From Kolteria novifilia (GTDB lineage: Bacteria; Planctomycetota; Planctomycetia; Kolteriales; Kolteriaceae): 64,000 nt of DNA. A program made the translations under genes and the position numbers. Positions 1-8,564 of this stretch are shown here, in pieces. The stretch is taken from contig CP036279.1 of assembly GCA_007748055.1 (NCBI GenBank), positions 496,001-560,000 on the forward strand, given 5' to 3'. How positions within the stretch are numbered: position 1 is the first letter of the stretch; every line of letters begins with the position of its first letter. The notes under the pieces were generated by a model. It worked only from the letters and a program-made list of their open reading frames with translations. It was not told the DNA's origin and did not search any database.

Positions 1-202
1 TCTGCTTGATCATCGCCTCGCAGCCCTCGTTGCCGGTTCCGACGATGCCGGCCTTGACTGGGCTCCCTTGGAGGGCGTGGTAACCGAAGTAGAACGCCCC
101 CGCGGCGGGAACGACAGCGGCAGCCTTGACGAAATCACGCCTCGTCACGGACAACGACTTGCCCCCGCTTCCTTTGGTTCCCTGGTCTTTCGACAGCTCC
201 AT
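1..202 (-). CDS. Gfo/Idh/MocA-family oxidoreductase, N-terminus only
   Basis: The window holds only the first 67 codons, read leftward from an ATG at 202. The N-terminus carries a twin-arginine signal (SVTRRDFVKAAAVVPAAG), so the protein is probably exported folded by Tat. It is followed by a Rossmann nucleotide-binding start, GIVGTGNEG, typical of Gfo/Idh/MocA NAD(P)-dependent sugar dehydrogenases. Tat-exported members of this family are abundant in planctomycetes. The substrate cannot be predicted from this fragment. The DoxX-like gene lies upstream on the same strand, 117 bp away, so the two may be co-transcribed. Confidence 0.8.
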   Translation of the reverse strand, partial: MELSKDQGTKGSGGKSLSVTRRDFVKAAAVVPAAGAFYFGYHALQGSPVKAGIVGTGNEGCEAMIKQ

Positions 203-319
203 CGCTTCACGTCTCCGCTTCGTTTTGGTGATCGTTCTGCTTGATTGAATCGGGGAGTGATCCCATCAACCGTTCAAACCGTGGAGGGCTCTCGGTCGGC
301 CCTCCCTCCTCAGCGCTGT

Positions 320-1279
320 TTACTTCGACGCCTCTTCCGACGGGGCGGACGCCTCCGCGGGGGCCGGCTCCTTGCCGATCCCGAACAGCGGCCGCGTGAT
401 GAACGCCCGAATCAAGGCATCGAGACCACCCCAAACGCCCGTTGGCACCGTGGCCAGGACGAGCAGGGCGAACATCTCGATCAGATTCTTGTTGACGATC
501 AAGTAGTGTCCTTCGGCCTTGGGAGTGAGCGGCAATCCGGGCCACGGGGGCATCGAGAGATAGAACATCGCGAGCAATCCCACCGCTCCCAGCGCCGAGA
601 GCCGACTGAAGAGACCGAGGACCAAGCAGCCGCCAAGAATCGCCAGCCCCCACATCGTCGTGAGATTGATCTGATCGAGCTTGGAGCGTTCCTGCCACTT
701 GACCGGCGGTAATCCCTTCTTTTGCTGCTCGTCAGTACGTGTACCGATGAGCTTTCGATGGAATTCCTCGTCCCATTCCTTCACGGGACCAACGAGCTCC
801 CGCTGCTCGGCGAAGAGCTTGCCCTGCGACTTCTTGAGCCGATCGCGCTCGAAGGAAGGACTCGGTGTCGCGTCCTCCTCTTCCCACTTGGCCACGGCTT
901 CCTTGTAGCTCGCGATCTCTTTGGCGGTCTCTTCCTTGGCCAGGTAGTCATTCACCTTCTGACTCAGCTCGGCGATGTCCTTGTCGACGGCGGTCACTTG
1001 GGATTGGTCGAAGGCGTAAAAGTCCTCGAACGTCTGCGCCTCGGCCTTCCAGCGATCCGTCACGACTTGGCCATCGAGCCAGCCATGACCATGAAAATCA
1101 TCGACCAAACCTCGAAAATAGTCCCGCATCGGGCCGGTCGAGTTCCGCAGATACATCTCGGCGGAAAAGGGTTTGGCATGGTAGTACGTCTCGTCGAGCT
1201 TCCAGACGCCTTCGTAAAGCAAATGCCACCCGATAGCGATACGCAAAAGGACGAGTAAAAATTTGGTCAATCCGTTCAT
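320..1279 (-). CDS. DoxX-like membrane protein with coiled insert
   Basis: A 319-aa inner-membrane protein. The chosen start, ATG at 1279 (MNGLTKFLLVLLRIAIGW), begins directly with a hydrophobic helix; the open frame runs further upstream but that part is not protein-like. The N-terminal helix is followed by about 150 charged residues, probably a periplasmic coiled segment, then two or three more hydrophobic segments (around MWGLAILGGCLVLGLFSRLS and IEMFALLVLATVPTGVWGG), which is DoxX-like. DoxX proteins are linked to quinone or thiosulfate redox chemistry, but the large insert makes any specific role uncertain. The tail is rich in Ala, Pro and Glu. Confidence 0.7.
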   Translation of the reverse strand: MNGLTKFLLVLLRIAIGWHLLYEGVWKLDETYYHAKPFSAEMYLRNSTGPMRDYFRGLVDDFHGHGWLDGQVVTDRWKAEAQTFEDFYAFDQSQVTAVDKDIAELSQKVNDYLAKEETAKEIASYKEAVAKWEEEDATPSPSFERDRLKKSQGKLFAEQRELVGPVKEWDEEFHRKLIGTRTDEQQKKGLPPVKWQERSKLDQINLTTMWGLAILGGCLVLGLFSRLSALGAVGLLAMFYLSMPPWPGLPLTPKAEGHYLIVNKNLIEMFALLVLATVPTGVWGGLDALIRAFITRPLFGIGKEPAPAEASAPSEEASK

Positions 1280-1556
1280 GGGGTCGGAAAATTTTCCCTC
1301 CTGGGCGGTTATGGGACCGAGAAAGGCTCGGGCGCCTGGGTCAAGATGAACGATAATCGCACGGCCGAGTGTTGGCCGCAATGGGCAGGAATCGGCAGGC
1401 CACCGATTTTCTTTAGCATAAGCGCGCGCCAAGTCCCGGTCAGCAAAAATCCGGGACAACTGGCACCAACCTCTCCCCCACCAACCCGTACGATCGGGCG
1501 AACTCGGAAAGGAACTTGACGCGACCAGCCCCCAGACCTAGGTTGATTAGCTGCAA

Positions 1557-1630
<74 letters not shown>

Positions 1631-1831
1631 TTCCTAAACCCTTTCAACGCAACACGTTACCGCCCGCCATATTGGTCCGTTAATCGGTCTGTCTTCGTGG
1701 TCCGTTATTTTGTCACGAAACGTGACACGGAGAGCCTCCTCTAGTGGTTCATCTATCCTAGGATTTCGGGTTGGTTGATTGCTTCTGTTCGAGGAAACTT
1801 GCTGCTTCCTGGAAAGCACGGAGGTTTCCCA

Positions 1832-2275
1832 ATGAACAAGAAGTACATCGTTCGCCTCACGGAAGAGGAACGCGCAACTTGTCACGCGGTCATCAAGAAG
1901 CTCAAAGGCTCCTCCCAGAAGGTTCGACGGGCACAAATGCTCTTGAAGACAGACGCCAACGGTCCGGCGTGGACGGATGAGAGAATTGCCGAGGCTTTTG
2001 GTTGTCGTGTCCAGACCGTTGAGAATCTACGCAAACGCCTAGTCACCGAGAGTTTTGCGTTGGCATTGGATGGAATGAGACGCGAGAAGCCACCGACTCC
2101 GCCGAAGCTCGACGGGCAGGCCGAAGCAAGACTAATCGCCATGCGTCTGGGAGAGCCGCCCAAGGGATACGGCAAGTGGACGCTGCAACTGCTTGCCGAT
2201 CAATTGGTTAAACTAGAGGTAGTGGAATCCATTTGTCCCGAGACCGTTCGCAAGACGCTAAAAAAAATCGCATGA
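1832..2275 (+). CDS. IS630 transposase, first frame (DNA-binding part)
   Basis: The ATG at 1832 is preceded by GAGG and gives 147 residues starting MNKKYIVRLTEEER. The region contains the helix-turn-helix typical of IS630 transposases (WTDERIAEAFGCRVQTVENL) and a second winged segment ending RKTLKKIA. The frame stops at 2275. A run of eight adenines at 2260-2267 lies just before the stop, and the catalytic frame is open at -1, so ribosomal slippage on the A-run would fuse the two parts. This arrangement is well known in IS630-type elements. Confidence 0.88.
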   Translation: MNKKYIVRLTEEERATCHAVIKKLKGSSQKVRRAQMLLKTDANGPAWTDERIAEAFGCRVQTVENLRKRLVTESFALALDGMRREKPPTPPKLDGQAEARLIAMRLGEPPKGYGKWTLQLLADQLVKLEVVESICPETVRKTLKKIA

Positions 2276-2970
2276 CCAAGCGTATGATCGACTATTGGGT
2301 GATCCCCCCCGAGAACGACGCTGAGTTCGTCGCTTGCATGGAGGAAGTCCTCGAAACCTATGAAAGACCCTACGATGCAGACCATCCGGTCATTTGCATG
2401 GACGAGCAACCGGTCCAGCTGATCAAAGAAACAAGGCAGCCGATTGAAGCTGCCAAGGACCATCCCAAGCGAGTCGATTACGAGTATGAACGAAACGGAA
2501 CGGCGAGCATCTTCATGTTCAGCGAGCCGCTTTCAGGTTTTCGCCAAGCGACGGCCAGGTCGCAACGCACCAAGGTTGATTGGGCGCAAGAGGTCGCGCA
2601 ACTGCTCGACACTCGCTACGCCGATTGCCAGCAAGTGACGCTGGTTCTCGACAACCTAAACACCCACACCAAGGGAGCGTTCTACGAGTTGTTTGAGCCT
2701 GCCGTGGCACGTGCCTATGTCAAGCGAATCACGTTCGTCTACACTCCGAAGCATGGGAGCTGGCTAAACGTCGCCGAATGCGAACTGAGCGCGATGACAC
2801 GACAGTGTCTGACCGGTCGACGCGTCGGCGAACTCGACGAATTACGAGACGAAATCGGGGCTTGGTCCGATCAGACCAACCAGAAGCAGCGCGGCGTCGA
2901 CTGGCAACTACAAATCGACGAAGCACGCACCAAACTGGCCCGACTCTACCCAAAAATTAAGAATGGATGA
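2233..2970 (+). CDS. IS630 transposase, second frame (DDE catalytic part)
   Basis: This frame lies at -1 to the upstream part and overlaps it across the A-run at 2260-2267. It probably has no start of its own; the fused product would read through KK into NRMTKRMIDYW. The catalytic acid triad is visible: first Asp in VICMDEQP, second in LVLDNLNTH, and Glu in GSWLNVAE. The C-terminus (LARLYPKIKNG) ends at 2970, just inside the right terminal repeat. All IS630 landmarks are present, so the element may still be active. Confidence 0.88.
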   Translation: MSRDRSQDAKKNRMTKRMIDYWVIPPENDAEFVACMEEVLETYERPYDADHPVICMDEQPVQLIKETRQPIEAAKDHPKRVDYEYERNGTASIFMFSEPLSGFRQATARSQRTKVDWAQEVAQLLDTRYADCQQVTLVLDNLNTHTKGAFYELFEPAVARAYVKRITFVYTPKHGSWLNVAECELSAMTRQCLTGRRVGELDELRDEIGAWSDQTNQKQRGVDWQLQIDEARTKLARLYPKIKNG

Positions 2971-2978
2971 TGCACTAG

Positions 2979-3720
2979 GCTCTCTGGCAACACCTCCTCT
3001 CCGGGGCAAACCGACGGTGCCCCCGAACGCTCTGCGATCGACACGGAGCATTCTGGCCCCCTTCTCGATCGTTTCTGGCCCCTGAGTTCATTTTTCCCGC
3101 CTCTTCGGGCCAGGGTGCCCCAAATTCTCATCTCGCTTCGGAAACCCGATTACCCTTCATGTCACCGTCGACGCTTTCGAGCGGCCACATTGGCGACGTC
3201 GCTCACCGCCCAAACCCCTCCACGCGCGAGATCAACCATCGTTCCTACCCAGAGCACGAACCTGCACAAACCGCACGCATTCGACCGCTCGATCGCGATT
3301 GGAGATGATGAATGGCCGCGACGCTGCCGCACTCTCGACGGAAGCCTCCTTGCCGATTGCGGGAAGTGGGGCACCTCCAACATGGTCCGATGACCCTACG
3401 AAACGTCAACGCCTCCCACGCTCACGACAGGGACAAACACGCGATCCCCCAGTTGCTCCCGGAACATCGCGACCGGCCAAATCGCTCCCAATTCCGCTTC
3501 GGAAACCTTCTTCGACCCGACGATCGTGAAAACGACGCGATCATCGAGTCGAACGATTGACAACACATCAGACTCGCGCCTGTTGCCCTTCACCGAGACG
3601 GCGATCACTCATCTAAAACACGACGATTGACTCAGGCACATTCCATACCCCTTCGGCGAAATCGCCCTGCCGTCGCCAACTGCGCCAGACAGTGATCGCT
3701 GTACACCTATCGCGGCAACT
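2979..3720. other. Intergenic stretch, one weak small reading frame
   Basis: About 740 bp between the IS630 element and the primase gene. Most of it has no convincing reading frame, start site or family match on either strand. The only candidate is a 70-codon minus-strand frame at 3396-3608, listed separately. I see no repeats or strong hairpins. Confidence 0.5.
3396..3608 (-). CDS. Possible small hypothetical protein (70 aa)
   Basis: A GTG at 3608 opens a 70-aa frame (MIAVSVKGNRRESDVLSI, ending VPVVSVGGVDVS). Its composition looks protein-like: alternating hydrophobic beta-type stretches such as DRVVFTIVGSK, few Cys or Trp, and no low complexity. There is no good ribosome-binding site and no family that I recognise. 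It could be a remnant. It is divergent from the primase gene that starts 155 bp away. Confidence 0.3.
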   Translation of the reverse strand: MIAVSVKGNRRESDVLSIVRLDDRVVFTIVGSKKVSEAELGAIWPVAMFREQLGDRVFVPVVSVGGVDVS

Positions 3721-3762
3721 GTGGCAAAATGGGCAACTATGCTCAACCGAGGAGGGTCTCCT

Positions 3763-4704
3763 GTGAACAAAACCAATGGCCAAGGTCGGCAACGTAATCG
3801 TGCTTCGGCAAAGAAGCCTAAAAAGACGCCACGCGAAGAACTTACGCGATGGCTGGAAATGATCGTCAAGCCTGGAGAAGTAACCGAACTCTTCGTCAAG
3901 GACGGAATCCGTGAGGGCCTGGACATCCGACCAAACTTCAGCGGCTTCTACGACTCTGACCACCTTAGCGAGCTGGTGAACGAAGCCGTCTCCTGGTCCG
4001 GAAACTGTGCCGGCGTTTACTTCCGAATGAACCCGGTCCTCCCTGCACTCTTGGCGCGATCGAAGAACCGGGTCCAACCATCACGCAGTGTCCAAGCTGC
4101 ATCGAGAGATGACGTTGTTCGTCGCCGACTACTGATGATTGATGTCGATCCGATTCGGCCAAGCGGCATCTCAGCGAACGAAGAGGAACGGAAGGCGGCT
4201 GTGGAGGTTGCCCGCGCTATACTTAAACACCTGAAGAGCGAGGGGTGGCCACGTCACGCGACCGTTGACACAGGCAACGGTTACAGCATCTTCTTTGGGG
4301 TCGATCTTCCCCCTGACGACGAGGATTTGGTTCGGCGTGTCCTGAAGTCACTCGACAATCGATTCAGCACCGACAAGGCACTCGTCGACACGTCCGTCCA
4401 CGACTCAGCCAGACTTGCTCGACTCCCGGGTACGAAGAACTGCAAAGGCGATGAAGTTGACGATCGCACACACAGAATCTGTCGCGTGCTCAAATGCCCA
4501 GACGGTGCACTGACTCCTGTGCCCAAGGAGCTGCTCGAAAGGCTCGCTGCCCAAGAGGTCGCACCGACCATTCCCGATAACCCTGAGGCCCAGCAAGTTG
4601 GTCGCGTACTGTCACAAGCTCTCGCCTACGTTCGCAAGATGCCCCCCGCAATCTCCGGCAAAAGGGCCACAACGCCACCTTCCGCGTGGCCTGCACGTTG
4701 GTGA
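3763..4704 (+). CDS. Primase-polymerase-like replication protein, N-terminal part (frameshifted)
   Basis: GTG at 3763 has a good ribosome-binding site (GGAGG seven bases upstream). The protein resembles archaeo-eukaryotic-type primase/polymerases of plasmids and phages: LLMIDVDPIRPSG supplies the metal-binding acidic pair, then DTGNGYSIFFGVDLP, then DKALVDTSVHDSARLARLPGTKN. These three blocks in this order are characteristic. Near 4660 the reading frame is lost and a short nonsense tail (RATTPPSAWPARW) ends at 4704. The expected continuation (HNATFRVACTLV) is present in the -1 frame. It therefore belongs with the next entry as one gene of about 820 codons. It is likely the replication-initiation gene of an integrated plasmid or phage-like element. 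Confidence 0.72.
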   Translation: MNKTNGQGRQRNRASAKKPKKTPREELTRWLEMIVKPGEVTELFVKDGIREGLDIRPNFSGFYDSDHLSELVNEAVSWSGNCAGVYFRMNPVLPALLARSKNRVQPSRSVQAASRDDVVRRRLLMIDVDPIRPSGISANEEERKAAVEVARAILKHLKSEGWPRHATVDTGNGYSIFFGVDLPPDDEDLVRRVLKSLDNRFSTDKALVDTSVHDSARLARLPGTKNCKGDEVDDRTHRICRVLKCPDGALTPVPKELLERLAAQEVAPTIPDNPEAQQVGRVLSQALAYVRKMPPAISGKRATTPPSAWPARW

Positions 4705-6251
4705 TCGACTTCGACCTATCGCCAGAAGAAGCTCTTCCGGTGATGCAGGAGTACAACCGGAGATGCAAACCACCTTGGAGCGACAGCGAGCTTCTGAGAA
4801 AGCTGAATGAAGCCGACCAATTCGACTCGCCAAGAGGGAGGCTAAGGCGTGGGAACGACGACGTCTCAAATTTTGCGGCAACCGTGGAACCGCTCGCCGG
4901 CGCCGAATTTCATGGGTACGTCCCTGACTTTGCTCACGCAGGAGGCTTGGACGTTCTGGGACACGTGAACTCCAGTTTCTTCACCAACGCACTTGCGGGG
5001 GCGAAGTACTACTTCGTCTGGCGGCTTCAACGAAGCGACGCTCACGTACCCGACGTATGGATCCGGCAATGCGTTTGGGGAGGGAATTGGCCTAAGAACT
5101 GGCGAGCGCGGTTGTATAGACAGTTTCGCAAGGCTCCACCGACTGCTCGTCCAATGCGGTGCACATTGGGCCGCGACCTCTGTCCGCTGTCAGGAACAAG
5201 TGTTCTGCACCAGCATTTCGATGATATAGGTATCAACAAATGGGGGGTGCTTGAGGGTTTCCGCGCTCCGCTGGACGAGGTATCTCTGACGCTGGGGAGC
5301 GACGACGATTTCGATGAAGAAGACCTAGAGGGTCTGTGCGACATGGATGACGAACTGCCAAGCCGGCGATTCTTGTGGCGTGATAGGAAGAACGCAGAGA
5401 TTTACCAGCAATCCAGAAAAGACCAGCTTATCGTGGTAGCCTACTGCCCAGCATTGCTGTTTGGCGGGTCGAAGCATATCGCCTGGAGCGAAGCACAGCA
5501 ACGGCTCCTACAGGGGATCGTCTACGAGTTGACCAGGCCTTCAAGTCGGGAGTCACGCGAGCATGTGATCACCGATGCTCTGGTCAACGAAGCCGGGGCC
5601 CGCGATGACCTCGTTCGCTGTCCACTACTGGATCGACAACAGAGGTACGTCGTATTTGGCGGAAACGGATCGCGACCAGGGCGAGGTTATCAGATCGTTG
5701 GCCGAACCTCTAAGGGTTGGCTACATCGAGCAGGTGTGCGGCACTCCATCCCAAAGGGATCGCCGACTCGCTTCGACGCCATCAAGAATTTCCTCGATGA
5801 CCTTGATGTCCTTTCCACTGACCTGGATCTCACGGTTGTCGGCTATCACTCGACAAGGAACGAGTGGAAGGACTTGCCCGAGCTGAGATCATGCTTGCGA
5901 CGTGGCTTCGGGAGAGATTGGCTGGACGAATGCGTGATAAGGATCTACGCGCCTGAGGACTGGCGGCTCCGCTGGAGGTATTTTTTCTCGAAGCGTTTGG
6001 GGTTTCGTTGGATACCGGAGTCAGCCAGCGACAAGGGCCCATTCATGAAGGCTGAACAGGAGACAACGGCGGACATCGGCGCCGCCGATGTCAAGCAGTG
6101 GCTTCGAGAAATTGGTTGGACTCAAAAGGATCTAGCGGATGCAATTGGTTGCTCTCTCAAGCGCGTCGTTCGCCACCTGTCCGGCGAACGAACGACGACT
6201 GGTTTCTACGACGATGTTTCGGTCATAATGAGTGAACTGAATGAGACCTAA
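4686..6251 (+). CDS. Primase-like protein, C-terminal part with XRE-type HTH
   Basis: This is the -1 continuation of the preceding gene. Its beginning, LSPEEALPVMQEYNRRCKPP then WSDSELLRKLNEA, is the helical PriCT-like module commonly found after primase domains. The middle 350 residues match nothing I recognise. The last 60 residues form an XRE-type helix-turn-helix (IGWTQKDLADAIGCSLKRVV), which suggests specific DNA binding, perhaps to the repeats immediately downstream at 6254-6325. The GTG at 4686 has no obvious ribosome-binding site, supporting a frameshift rather than a separate gene. Stop is TAA at 6249-6251. Confidence 0.65.
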   Translation: MACTLVIDFDLSPEEALPVMQEYNRRCKPPWSDSELLRKLNEADQFDSPRGRLRRGNDDVSNFAATVEPLAGAEFHGYVPDFAHAGGLDVLGHVNSSFFTNALAGAKYYFVWRLQRSDAHVPDVWIRQCVWGGNWPKNWRARLYRQFRKAPPTARPMRCTLGRDLCPLSGTSVLHQHFDDIGINKWGVLEGFRAPLDEVSLTLGSDDDFDEEDLEGLCDMDDELPSRRFLWRDRKNAEIYQQSRKDQLIVVAYCPALLFGGSKHIAWSEAQQRLLQGIVYELTRPSSRESREHVITDALVNEAGARDDLVRCPLLDRQQRYVVFGGNGSRPGRGYQIVGRTSKGWLHRAGVRHSIPKGSPTRFDAIKNFLDDLDVLSTDLDLTVVGYHSTRNEWKDLPELRSCLRRGFGRDWLDECVIRIYAPEDWRLRWRYFFSKRLGFRWIPESASDKGPFMKAEQETTADIGAADVKQWLREIGWTQKDLADAIGCSLKRVVRHLSGERTTTGFYDDVSVIMSELNET

Positions 6252-6253
6252 TC

Positions 6254-6325
6254 AGTCACTATCGAATGACAAAGAGACTGATTTAGTCATATCAAATCAC
6301 CTTAGAGGACCCCATTAGTCACATT
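6254..6325 (+). repeat. Three iteron-like direct repeats
   Basis: AGTCACTATC at 6254, AGTCATATC at 6285 and AGTCACATTC at 6317 share AGTCAYAT-like cores, spaced 31 and 32 bp apart, i.e. about three helical turns. They begin three bases after the stop of the primase-like gene, whose C-terminus is a helix-turn-helix. Position and spacing suggest iterons or operators recognised by that protein; an origin function is inference. Confidence 0.45.
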
Positions 6326-6339
6326 CTCAACAATCTATG

Positions 6340-6358
6340 TTCACCATTTCAAGGTGAA
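6340..6358 (+). terminator. Hairpin downstream of the primase gene
   Basis: TTCACC (6340-6345) and GGTGAA (6353-6358) form a 6-bp stem with a 7-base loop. There is no run of T after it, so it is at best a weak or factor-assisted terminator, or part of the repeat-bearing regulatory region. Confidence 0.3.
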
Positions 6359-6816
6359 TTGTAGCGTCCTACGACGCACTACAGAGACCCACATGGTGTA
6401 GTAATAGGCTCAGGTGACAGCTACGCTTGCCCCCTTCGCCTGGTAAAGAACAAACCAGGAGGAGGGGGGGACAAATCGGAGCCCAGAAGTGTTGACTGCG
6501 GTCGAAAAGGATGGCGCCTGCTTGGAGGTATACCCGAAAGTTGCATGGAGGCTGAAGGAGAGAGTACGAATGAGATTGGGGGCACCGGCGATGTGTCGCA
6601 TCCTTGCCATTTGAGACCCGATCTTGCTTCTCACCCGAGGCCTTGTGGTGACCTGGACAACCCTAAGCGAGAAAGTAGCTACGAAGTCGTATGGGAAAGC
6701 GGCAACTGATCGACGGGTCACTGCCCAAAGTAGCGCGAACGCCCCCGAACAGATTGGGCCAATCGAACTCGTCATACTCTCGCGTGCCACAGGTGTTCCG
6801 CAGAAGATTCCCACAC

Positions 6817-7506
6817 TCATCCGTCGCGATCTCGTAGCCTTTCGAGTCGCGTACCGATCTGGCTCCTCAGACGGTCGAGGTGATCGGAAATCGTGAGAAA
6901 CTCTTCACGGACCGGCTTCGTGAGCCGTCTGGAACCGGCTATGGGCATCTGCTTCGAGTCGGTTTGCTCCAGCTCAGACTTGAAGCGAATCCACGTCACG
7001 CAGAGCCGCTTGATCTCGTGGAGGATCTCCGCCTCGCTCGTCCAGTCCAAGCGGCGATTCCTTCCGACACGGGTCGAGACCTTGCGAGGGTCGAGCATGA
7101 GACGGACACGACGTTTCAACTCGGCAACTCCCCACCGGTCGCGGATGGCGGACTTTGCGACGTCGTTGCGTTCTCGTCTGCCGGGAAGTCGGCTCAACTC
7201 GACAAGGAACGTCGGTCCCCAGGCCCTACTCGACGCTCTACACCGTTCGCAAATCGTCCCGAGTTCCTTTTCGGAGATTCTGTTGGCCATCGCGCGGTAC
7301 TTCCTCAGGCGTTCGGCAATCGACGCGTTCCCGTCGGCCACCTCTTTCATCGCTCCGTACCCGGCGAACATGCCGACTTCGCCGATCAGCTCTCGACCCT
7401 GTTTCCAGGCATCCCACATCCTCTTGTTGCCCTTCTTGACATCCTCGGGACTATCGTCGCGTCGCTTCCTCGTCGAATCAGGCGGTCGGGTATTCCCCTT
7501 CGGCAT
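6817..7506 (-). CDS. Hypothetical protein (229 aa)
   Basis: I chose ATG at 7506 (MPKGNTRPPDSTRKRRDD) because GGAG sits correctly before it; the open frame upstream lacks such a site. The protein is basic and mostly helical. One segment (WGPTFLVELSRLPGRRERN, then AIRDRWGVAELKRRV) faintly recalls the helical N-terminal module of DUF1016 or ParB/KorB-like DNA-binding proteins, but I cannot assign it. It converges on the primase gene and is probably part of the same element. Confidence 0.5.
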   Translation of the reverse strand: MPKGNTRPPDSTRKRRDDSPEDVKKGNKRMWDAWKQGRELIGEVGMFAGYGAMKEVADGNASIAERLRKYRAMANRISEKELGTICERCRASSRAWGPTFLVELSRLPGRRERNDVAKSAIRDRWGVAELKRRVRLMLDPRKVSTRVGRNRRLDWTSEAEILHEIKRLCVTWIRFKSELEQTDSKQMPIAGSRRLTKPVREEFLTISDHLDRLRSQIGTRLERLRDRDG

Positions 7507-8251
7507 GGTTGCTCCAATCATCGCTTGGCCATCGGACTCTGGTCCGCATCCCGTGGAGTTCCGGAGTATTTCGTATCCAAACCGGGTGAGCAAACGTAAA
7601 AAACAGTTCTTGCATGTGACCCATGGTCATCGCGGAGGACGCGACGGCGCGGATGAGAGCCTCGTCGATCTCGCTGCTCTCGCTGTTCAGCCCTTTCAAC
7701 GAGTCACGGATCAGTCGAAAGCGGTGGTCGTCGACGCGCCCTCTTTTCGCCGCAACGGAGTTTCAAGCGTCCCCGGGCAATGGAAGGATTGGTCTCCAGA
7801 CCGTCTGTTGGCCGATGGGTGATTGCCGCGTGTACCCCAAAACGCGTGACGAGCCGTCGTCCAGCACCCTCGCTGGCCTTCCTGTCTGGGATCAATTCCG
7901 GTAGGCTACACATGGCACCGTGAGCCTTTAATTCAAAAAGTGGTTTTTGAATGTATCGGCCGTTGTGCCTTGTGCGAGGACGGCACTCCGAAGTGACAAT
8001 GAAGCCCGTTGGCCGTGCGACATGTTCCAGCGGATTCACTGGAGCGAATCGGTGATCGCGTGGAGTTCACGAGGACCGTTGAGCGATGACGGGCATTCCA
8101 TTGATGCGACGTCCCGATCGTCGCCCCTCTGAACAATGGGCCCGACATTCTCAGGGAAGAATGACGTGATCTCTTCATCGTACCCAGTCTGTCCCGACGC
8201 GGCTGGGGAATCGAGAAATCTGTCGAGCAAGCTAAAGGAAGTGATTCGCTC
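7507..8251. other. Intergenic stretch, nothing assignable
   Basis: About 745 bp between two divergent genes (the 229-aa minus-strand gene and the 102-aa plus-strand gene). Several frames of 60-110 codons exist on both strands but have skewed, Arg/Ser-rich translations and no ribosome-binding sites. The region probably contains both promoters; I cannot place them. Confidence 0.45.
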
Positions 8252-8560
8252 ATGAGTTGGGACAGGAAGGAGAACGGACGCAAGTACTACTACCGCAATC
8301 GGCGTGACGAGAACGGTCGTGCGGTGAAGGAGTATGTCGGGCAAGGTCGGCGAGCGGTTCAAGCCGAACGGGAGGACCAAGAGGCTCGGCTTCAGAGGCT
8401 TCAGGTTAAACAGCAGTGGCAAACGATCTTCGATGAGTTGGATGACGTCAACAGGCCCGTCAAGGAACTCGTCGCGATCAACACGCTGCTGATGCGGGCC
8501 GTCCTCATCGTGAACGGATTCTATTTGCATCGTGGTCATGAGTGGCGACGAAGGAGGTGA
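8252..8560 (+). CDS. Small basic hypothetical protein (102 aa)
   Basis: ATG at 8252 starts MSWDRKENGRKYYYRNRRDE, followed by GRAVKEYVGQG and a helical, charged remainder. The N-terminal pattern (WERK-NGR-YYYR-RR then KEYVG) is one I associate with a short protein often seen in planctomycete genomes, of no known function. It is followed at five bases by another gene with an excellent ribosome-binding site, so the two form an operon. The basic N-terminus suggests nucleic-acid binding, but this is only a guess. Confidence 0.62.
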   Translation: MSWDRKENGRKYYYRNRRDENGRAVKEYVGQGRRAVQAEREDQEARLQRLQVKQQWQTIFDELDDVNRPVKELVAINTLLMRAVLIVNGFYLHRGHEWRRRR

Positions 8561-8564
8561 GATC

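Larger units (their letters stand above)
1744..2975 (+). mobile_element. IS630-family insertion sequence
   Basis: A 1232-bp element with a two-frame IS630-type transposase. The ends form imperfect inverted repeats: the left reads GTGGTTCATCTATCCT and the right, on the other strand, GTGCATCATCCATTCT. TA dinucleotides flank it at 1742-1743 and 2976-2977, the target duplication expected for IS630. The flanks beyond the TAs (GAGAGCC on the left, GGCTCTC on the right) are themselves an inverted repeat, so the element entered a palindromic site. Confidence 0.88.
6252..6816. other. AT-richer intergenic stretch with repeats
   Basis: About 560 bp between the convergent primase and the 229-aa hypothetical gene. 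The first 110 bp hold three direct repeats and a hairpin, listed separately, and are clearly richer in A and T than the genes around. The remainder shows open frames only of non-protein-like composition. Confidence 0.5.

Noticed and set aside
6410-6820. 136-codon minus-strand frame after the primase repeats
   Set aside because: Translation is Ser/Thr/Phe-rich without hydrophobic-core pattern, no ribosome-binding site, and it overlaps the end of the 229-aa gene.
7704-8039. 111-codon minus-strand frame
   Set aside because: Very Arg/His/Pro-rich, no start signal, no recognisable segment.
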